From NCBI RefSeq assembly GCF_947490405.1, contig NZ_CANLGU010000001.1, positions 1 through 64,000 of the forward strand: a DNA stretch of 64,000 bases, in the 5' to 3' direction. How positions within the stretch are numbered: the stretch's first letter is position 1; every line of letters begins with the position of its first letter. The notes under the pieces are model-generated. The model ran no database searches. It was not told the DNA's origin and saw only the letters and a program-made list of their open reading frames with translations. The stretch comes from an uncultured Algibacter sp. (GTDB lineage: Bacteria > Bacteroidota > Bacteroidia > Flavobacteriales > Flavobacteriaceae). A program made the translations under genes and the position numbers. Below are positions 59,153 through 64,000 of the stretch, piece by piece.

Positions 59153-60724
59153 TTACAACCCAAGTTTATCCATTTTACTTTTCTCATACCTACTGTCTTC
59201 AGCAGGATACCTTAATTCATTTTCGTATTTTTTTGAATCTTTGGCTAATGCCCAAATTAAACTTTCACCAGCATAATTTGGAATGTTACTAAAGATAGGG
59301 TCATTAAAAGCTTTATCAGCAGAAATAACTTTCCAGCCCTTTTTCTTAAACATGTCAATTAAATCATCTAAAAATAAAGCAGCAGCTAGGTTATGATGAA
59401 GTAATAATGTATGACTTATATGTCTATTATTAAGCTTATATGATAGTGTTTCATAATATGAAGATCGTTCAAATATATGTTCTAAATAGAATTGTTTAAA
59501 CGTTTCTATATCAGCTTTAGGGTTTTCTTTTAATCTTTTATTTAACCTACTATCAATATACCAATCAGATGCATCAATTGTAACATATCCATTTTTATAT
59601 CCACAATCATTTAAAATATGTCGAATACTATCTATTTTAACTTTAGAAGTTCCTTCTTTTAAATAAGGAAATCTAAATAATTTTTTGAAATTACTGTAAC
59701 CATTAATTAGAGAATCGGTTTTTAGTAATTCCTTTTTAAAATCTAACGCACTTATGTTTTTTCTATTGAAGTTAGGGTGTGAAAAGGTGTGATTTGCAAT
59801 TTTATGACCTCTTTCATTCCAACTATCTAATAAATACTTACCTTTTTTATTTACCACTCCATTTCCTTTAATAAAGAAAACGGCTTTAATGTTTTCATCA
59901 TCTAAATGGTTAAGAATTAAATTATTCCATTCTTCAAATTTATAAGAGCCTTTATTTGATGTGCTTCCATCATCAAATGTAAAGCTAATAGTTGGTCGGG
60001 GTGGTTCAAATAAATTGATTGTATAATCTAATAATTCGGTTCCTCCATATTTCCCATGTCCTGGAATTACCGTTTTTAATTGAGGATATTTTTGTTTTAT
60101 TTTTTCTACTGTTGAAGACCATTCTGCTAAACTAGCATCTTTTAAATTGCCTTTACGGGCATTTGTTTCTTTAATTAAGCATCCTCCAAATAGTAGGTTT
60201 TCACTTGGAATATAGCTTACAATATTATCCACTGTATGACCCTTTCCAAAATAGGTGTTTATGATTTTTTTGTTTCCAATATTTAATATTAATTCCTTGT
60301 CAAAACCAATTTTAGGAACTGTAGTATTATCAGCTTTAGATAATGTAATGGTTTTATTATTTGCATAAGATTTAATTCCATTTAGATGAAATTCATCTAA
60401 TCCACCTAGACAGTCATCATGAAAATGATTTATAACAATTGATTTTATTTTACATTTTAATTCTTGAGTAATCCATTTGATTAATTCTTTGGAAACTACA
60501 TTGTCAATTGGAGTATCAAATACAATAGCTTCTTTATTGTTTCTAAATATCAATCCATTGAGAGGAAATTTACCATATTTTGGAATTTCTAAAAATGATG
60601 TGTGAATAAATGTATTATTCGATACTTTTCTAATAATAAGTGTTTCTGATTTATATATCCTATTTTGTGTATAGCAATTAATGTAAAATAGGACACTCAA
60701 AAATAAAATTAAAGATTTCGTCAT
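59153..60724 (-). CDS. exported B1-type metallo-beta-lactamase domain fused to polysaccharide deacetylase (523 aa)
   Basis: Signal peptide MTKSLILFLSVLFYINCYTQ. N-terminal metallo-beta-lactamase domain (about 22-240) with a full set of B1-type zinc ligands: His100, His102 and Asp104 in HFHDDC, His163 in KGHTVDN, Cys182 in GGCLIK and His223 in PGHG, plus Lys185 and Asn193, the usual substrate-binding pair. C-terminal NodB/polysaccharide deacetylase domain (about 243-500) with TFDDG (249-253), HTFSHP (312-317) and RFPY (351-354). It lies in an inverted cassette with perfect 10-nt arms. Activity on beta-lactams is inferred from the ligands, not shown. Confidence 0.9.
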   Translation of the reverse strand: MTKSLILFLSVLFYINCYTQNRIYKSETLIIRKVSNNTFIHTSFLEIPKYGKFPLNGLIFRNNKEAIVFDTPIDNVVSKELIKWITQELKCKIKSIVINHFHDDCLGGLDEFHLNGIKSYANNKTITLSKADNTTVPKIGFDKELILNIGNKKIINTYFGKGHTVDNIVSYIPSENLLFGGCLIKETNARKGNLKDASLAEWSSTVEKIKQKYPQLKTVIPGHGKYGGTELLDYTINLFEPPRPTISFTFDDGSTSNKGSYKFEEWNNLILNHLDDENIKAVFFIKGNGVVNKKGKYLLDSWNERGHKIANHTFSHPNFNRKNISALDFKKELLKTDSLINGYSNFKKLFRFPYLKEGTSKVKIDSIRHILNDCGYKNGYVTIDASDWYIDSRLNKRLKENPKADIETFKQFYLEHIFERSSYYETLSYKLNNRHISHTLLLHHNLAAALFLDDLIDMFKKKGWKVISADKAFNDPIFSNIPNYAGESLIWALAKDSKKYENELRYPAEDSRYEKSKMDKLGL

Positions 60725-60744
60725 TTTTTTGAAATTAGCTACAA

Positions 60745-60793
60745 CGCAAAGATAAAGTTCCGTTTCAATGAACTTTATCGATTGTTAAACGAA
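60745..60793 (+). repeat. remaining half of the cassette target site
   Basis: GATAAAGTTC (60751-60760) and GAACTTTATC (60770-60779), perfect 10-nt arms around CGTTTCAAT, then GATT and GTTAAACGAA (60784-60793). If the cassette 59019-60744 is removed, TTCGCTTGAC at 59010-59019 meets GCAAA and pairs with GTTAAACGAA at 8 of 10 positions: a complete symmetric site. Confidence 0.7.
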
Positions 60794-60853
60794 ATTATCC
60801 TTTTTTTCTGACAAAGTCAAGTACGATAATTAACGATTCATCATGTAAAAAAT

Positions 60854-60903
60854 ACAGTTCGGTCATTACAATTTTAAAAACCTATACTGGTGTTAGATAT
60901 TTG
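60854..60903 (+). promoter_or_regulatory. LytTR-type box and promoter of the DUF2141 gene
   Basis: ACAGTTCGGT (60854-60863), T/A-rich -33 region and GATATTTG (-7, TTTG ends at 60903). Span 50 nt as at 36400 and 42518. The gene starts 29 nt downstream. Confidence 0.7.
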
Positions 60904-60931
60904 AAGTGTCAAACACATAAAACCATATATC

Positions 60932-61357
60932 ATGAAGACATTAACATTAATCATCGCACTAGTAGTATCAGTAAACTTTAGTAACGCTCAAGAAGGCGCA
61001 GACACAGGAAAATCAATTACAGTAACCATAGAAAACATAACCAATAATAACGGTAGTGTTATTCTAGGACTTCATACCAAAGACACCTTTATGAAAGGTC
61101 AAGGTATTATGAATGCAGAAAGCAAAATTGTTGACGGGAAAATTACAGTAACTTTTAAAAACGTAAAAGCTGGGAGTTACGCTATTATGGCATTACACGA
61201 CGAAAACGAAAATAAAAGAATGGATTTTCAAGAAAACGGTATGCCTAAAGAATCTTACGGAATGTCAAATAATCCAATAAGTTATGGACCTCCGCAATTT
61301 GACTCAGCAAAATTTGATTTGAATGATAAAGATTTAGATTTAAAAATTATATTTTAA
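60932..61357 (+). CDS. exported DUF2141 protein (141 aa)
   Basis: Signal peptide MKTLTLIIALVVSVNFSNAQ and a transthyretin-like beta domain of the DUF2141 family: ITVTIENITNNNGSVILGLHT, VKAGSYAIMALHDENENKRMDFQENGMPKESYGMSN. Family role unknown; often near TonB-dependent receptors. Sharing a promoter box with a receptor gene and the LytTR operon suggests joint control. A terminator follows. Confidence 0.9.
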   Translation: MKTLTLIIALVVSVNFSNAQEGADTGKSITVTIENITNNNGSVILGLHTKDTFMKGQGIMNAESKIVDGKITVTFKNVKAGSYAIMALHDENENKRMDFQENGMPKESYGMSNNPISYGPPQFDSAKFDLNDKDLDLKIIF

Positions 61358-61389
61358 AATTTATAAAAAAACTTAATAAATTAAAATAA

Positions 61390-61424
61390 AAAAAGCGACC
61401 TCTTTTTAAGATGGTCGCTTTTTT
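61390..61424 (+). terminator. intrinsic terminator after DUF2141 gene
   Basis: AAAAAGCGACC and GGTCGCTTTTTT stem around TCTTTTTAAGAT. Same stem sequence as the terminator at 62548, a typical house terminator of this genome. Confidence 0.85.
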
Positions 61425-61598
61425 AAAACTAACTCTAAACTAATCAAACTAAACTAATACCTTAGACGTTACAATTAAGACAACCTTTCAAATCGTAACA
61501 TTTTTCTCTTTCTAACCACAAGATTAATTTATAATTAACATCTGTTTCTATAAGTTTTATTGATAGTTTTTATATTTTTATGACCTAAAATCACATCG

Positions 61599-62540
61599 AT
61601 GACAATTACTCAATTATATTATGTTTTAGCTGTTGCAGAGAACCAAAATTTCACCAAAGCTGCAGAAAAATGCTTTGTAACTCAACCTACCTTGAGTATG
61701 CAAATTCAAAAATTAGAAGATCAACTTGATGTTCAAATTTTTGATAGAAGCAAAAAACCTATTGAGCTTACTGATGTTGGTAAAAAAATAGTAACCCAAG
61801 CCAGAAACATTGTAAACGAATCTTATAGAATACAAGATATTGTAGATCAGCAAAAAGGATTTATTGGCGGCGAGTTTAAATTGGGAATAATTCCCACTGT
61901 TATGCCAACATTACTCCCAATGTTTTTAAAAACTTTTATAAAAAAACACCCTAAAGTTAAGCTTAAAATTGAAGAGCTAACTACCGAGGAAATTATAGCT
62001 AGAATAAAGGATGGGCATTTAGATGCTGCTATTGCTGCTACACCATTAGAGGATGACAATATAAAAGAACGCGTACTGTATTTTGAGCCTTTTGTAAGTT
62101 ACATTCCAAAAGGCCACCGTTTACATTCAAATAAAAAAATTGAAATAGCAGATTTAGATATTGATGATATGTTACTTCTTGAAGACGGACATTGTTTTAG
62201 AGATGGTGTTATTAATTTGTGTAAAGTTTTTAAAGACCACTCTGATGATAAATTTCAATTAGAAAGCGGAAGTATTGAAACCTTGATAAAATTATCGAAC
62301 GAAGGTTTGGGTATGACACTGTTACCTTACTTACATACTATAGACATTAACGATAAAGAAAAAGCTAATCTACATCACTTTACAGAGCCTACTCCAGCAC
62401 GAGAAGTTAGTATTATTTATCACAAAAGTGAGTTAAAGATGCAAATTATAGAAGCGCTACAAGATGTGATTTCTGGAATAATACGAGGCGCTATTGCTTT
62501 TCAGAATGTAAAAATAATAAGTCCGTTGCCTAATAAATAA
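61599..62540 (+). CDS. oxyR: hydrogen-peroxide-sensing LysR regulator
   Basis: LysR family: N-terminal HTH (about 1-60: LYYVLAVAENQNFTKAAEKCFVTQPTLSMQIQKLEDQLDVQIFDR) and an effector domain with the redox pair Cys199 and Cys208 in GHCFRDGVINLC, the same spacing and numbering as E. coli OxyR. It should activate peroxide defence genes when oxidised. No catalase or peroxidase is adjacent in the window. Confidence 0.95.
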   Translation: MTITQLYYVLAVAENQNFTKAAEKCFVTQPTLSMQIQKLEDQLDVQIFDRSKKPIELTDVGKKIVTQARNIVNESYRIQDIVDQQKGFIGGEFKLGIIPTVMPTLLPMFLKTFIKKHPKVKLKIEELTTEEIIARIKDGHLDAAIAATPLEDDNIKERVLYFEPFVSYIPKGHRLHSNKKIEIADLDIDDMLLLEDGHCFRDGVINLCKVFKDHSDDKFQLESGSIETLIKLSNEGLGMTLLPYLHTIDINDKEKANLHHFTEPTPAREVSIIYHKSELKMQIIEALQDVISGIIRGAIAFQNVKIISPLPNK

Positions 62541-62547
62541 AGTATAT

Positions 62548-62577
62548 TAAAAAAGCGACCCGTGGGTCGCTTTTTTT
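62548..62577. terminator. bidirectional intrinsic terminator
   Basis: AAAAAAGCGACCC-GTG-GGTCGCTTTTTTT between the converging oxyR and 62576 genes. Overlaps the stop codon of the latter. Confidence 0.85.
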
Positions 62578-62770
62578 ATTTTAGATAAATTAAACATTGA
62601 TTTAAATCTGGGTTTTGCTGTACCATTGATTGAATAAAAATTTTAAGCTCTTCAATCTCATAAGGCAGTAATCTTTGTAATGCCTTTTGTACTTCTTTGC
62701 AAAACAACGTTGTATCAAAACTAACTTTATTAAGCACAGTTTTGGTATACTCTAGCATTGCTCTCGCCAT
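62576..62770 (-). CDS. small conserved protein (64 aa)
   Basis: MARAMLEYTKTVLNKVSFDTTLFCKEVQKALQRLLPYEIEELKIF: a short basic helical protein of a type conserved in many Flavobacteria, recognised by its length, MARAM start and LLPYEIEEL core. No known function. Converges with oxyR over a shared terminator. Confidence 0.78.
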   Translation of the reverse strand: MARAMLEYTKTVLNKVSFDTTLFCKEVQKALQRLLPYEIEELKIFIQSMVQQNPDLNQCLIYLK

Positions 62771-62890
62771 GTTCTTGTTAAGGTTTTAGGTTTAAATTAA
62801 TAGTAGATTTTTTTATAGGCTCTTTTATTTAGAACTCTAAATTTAATAAAAAATTACATTAGTCTACTATTTTAATAGGACTTTAACACA

Positions 62891-63691
62891 TTAAAACCTG
62901 TTATCGCCGTCCAATAAATCGCCCAAACCACCTAAAATGCTTCCTTCGCCTTTGTCTTTACCACCACCTCTTGGAGCTGATGCCAATACTCTTCCTGCAA
63001 GCCTGCTAAATGGCAAAGACTGCACAAAAACAGTTCCTGGACCTTGCAACTTAGCAAAGAATAAGCCTTCGCCGCCAAATACAGTATTTTTAATACCGCC
63101 AACAAACTCAATATCATAATCTACAGTTTGATCAAACCCTACAATACATCCAGTATCAACTCTTAAAGTTTCTCCTGTTGCTAATTCCTTTTTAGCCATC
63201 GTTCCCCCAGCATGAACAAATGCCATACCATCACCTTCTAATTTTTGCATGATAAAACCTTCGCCTCCAAAAAGTCCGCGACCTAATTTTTTAGAAAATT
63301 CTATACCCACGCTTACACCTTTTGCTGCACATAAAAAGGCATCTTTTTGACAAATAAACTTACCTCCAAATGTTGTTAAATCTATTGGGATAATTTTACC
63401 AGGGTATGGTGATGCAAAGGATACATTACGTTTTCCAACAAGATCATTATAAAAGGCTGTCATGAATAAACTTTCTCCTGTTAAGATACGTTTTCCTGCT
63501 CCTAGAATTTTCCCTAAAAAGCCTGTATCTTTTTGTGAGCCATCTCCAAAAATGGTTTCCATTTTAATACCGTCATCCATCATCATAAAGCTTCCTGCTT
63601 CGGCTACTACGCCTTCTTGTGGGTCTAGTTCTATTTCTACGTATTGCATTTCTTCCCCGTAGATGCGATAATCTATTTCGTGTGATGTCAT
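62891..63691 (-). CDS. AIM24/TIGR00266-family protein (266 aa)
   Basis: Beta-helical protein with [42 protein letters not shown] at the start and [28 protein letters not shown] in the middle, the pattern of the AIM24 family. The Gly-rich C terminus ([24 protein letters not shown]) is common in bacterial members. Cytosolic; function unknown. Confidence 0.9.
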   Translation of the reverse strand: MTSHEIDYRIYGEEMQYVEIELDPQEGVVAEAGSFMMMDDGIKMETIFGDGSQKDTGFLGKILGAGKRILTGESLFMTAFYNDLVGKRNVSFASPYPGKIIPIDLTTFGGKFICQKDAFLCAAKGVSVGIEFSKKLGRGLFGGEGFIMQKLEGDGMAFVHAGGTMAKKELATGETLRVDTGCIVGFDQTVDYDIEFVGGIKNTVFGGEGLFFAKLQGPGTVFVQSLPFSRLAGRVLASAPRGGGKDKGEGSILGGLGDLLDGDNRF

Positions 63692-63840
63692 TTTTTATTG
63701 TTTTTTGTTGATTTGTTTATATGTTGATTTGTTTTGAGTTTTGTTACAAGTTTTTTTAAAATTCCAAACTGAGAATAAATTTATTTTCTCACAAAGGCAA
63801 TAAGTCGCAAAGAATTAAGAGACTTATTGACTACCTAGAC

Positions 63841-63866
63841 TGATACTGAGACTGAGACTGAGACTT
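63841..63866. repeat. short ACTGAG hexamer repeat
   Basis: Four tandem copies of ACTGAG (with one ACTGAT before them) just 3' of the partial gene at the window end. Possible slippage-prone tract; too far from a start codon to be a phase-variation switch for a known gene. Confidence 0.5.
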
Positions 63867-63870
63867 TAAA

Positions 63871-64000
63871 CTAGCTCTTAACTTTTACGCTCCACTCAAA
63901 ATTGAAAGTGGAGACTACAACACCATCTTCATTTAACCCAACGGATTGCATCCATAAGGTTTGCCCTTCTCCTGTTTCTATGGCTTTTTTTAGAATTTCA
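63871..64000 (-). CDS. partial gene, possible DUF4442/thioesterase-like C terminus
   Basis: Open to the window edge on the minus strand; the visible 42 codons read EILKKAIETGEGQTLWMQSV then GLNEDGVVVSTFNFEWSVKVKS and a TAG stop at 63871. The ending resembles hotdog-fold DUF4442 proteins, but most of the gene is outside the window, so the family is tentative. Confidence 0.55.
   Translation of the reverse strand, partial: EILKKAIETGEGQTLWMQSVGLNEDGVVVSTFNFEWSVKVKS

Noticed and set aside
1-64000. Integrase, transposase, tRNA or rRNA genes
   Set aside because: No reading frame carries a tyrosine recombinase, serine recombinase or DDE transposase signature that I can see, and no tRNA cloverleaf or rRNA stretch was recognised.

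Overview
The window looks like the chromosome of a marine-type Flavobacteriaceae bacterium (Bacteroidota). The DNA is AT-rich, Shine-Dalgarno sequences are largely absent, and visible promoters have a TAnnTTTG-like -7 element. The gene content fits that group: SusC-style TonB-dependent receptor, LytTR/2TM two-component operon, DUF4331 genes, a LETM1-related protein, and the RDD/SpoIIM/DUF4129/DUF4350/MoxR/DUF58 cluster. I saw no rRNA, tRNA, CRISPR, transposase or tyrosine recombinase.

Positions 1-13,840 are an integron-like gene-cassette array. About 17 small units all point the same way, mostly one gene each, two without a gene. Units are separated by about 100-190 nt imperfect inverted repeats that behave like attC sites: a long interrupted stem, a variable hairpin in the middle, and a conserved GACC|GTTG-type junction. 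The first 8-10 nt of most cassettes are the exact reverse complement of the last 8-10 nt of the same cassette, just before its own repeat. That is the rule of integron cassettes, but with longer arms and a GTTGnnn rather than GTTRRRY box. Cargo includes lipoproteins, membrane proteins, an XRE regulator, DUF1444, a TlpA-like thioredoxin, two VOC proteins, a DinB-like protein and many unknowns. The array starts before the window and no integrase is visible.

The same kind of cassette occurs twice more. At 37,885-40,092 two cassettes sit beside tonB together with a partial duplication of the tonB 5' end. At 59,019-60,745 one inverted cassette carries a subclass-B1-type metallo-beta-lactamase domain fused to a polysaccharide deacetylase. 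At both places the pre-insertion site can be rebuilt by removing the cassette, giving a small symmetric hairpin with arms near TTCGTTTAAC / GTTAAACGAA.

The rest is mostly housekeeping or core DNA. 14-24.9 kb: Usp, hemN, sodC with an ECF sigma/anti-sigma operon, cystathionine beta-synthase-type enzyme, LolC/E permease, NamZ plus serine hydrolase. 25-33 kb: TPR/DUF4331 operon, LETM1-related protein, lpxD, MocR regulator divergent from GNAT and FMN-binding genes. 32.8-42.5 kb: LytTR regulator and sensor kinase with 2TM proteins, TonB, TonB-dependent receptor. 43-52.4 kb: second ECF operon, pseudouridine synthase, topB, BKACE, PlsC, Nudix, cyclophilin, TRIC channel. 52.7-58.9 kb: the MoxR/DUF58 cluster. 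60.8-64 kb: DUF2141, oxyR, AIM24-like.

Two regulatory signals stand out. An ACAGTTCGGT box lies at an identical distance from the -7 element of three promoters (36.4, 42.5 and 60.9 kb) and fits the LytTR-family binding consensus; one of the three drives the LytTR operon itself. A 16-nt palindrome near TATGACATTTGTCATA lies upstream of hemN/sodC and of tonB. A dispersed intergenic repeat (GCGTTAGGGAT...GGTAACGCCC) occurs six times.
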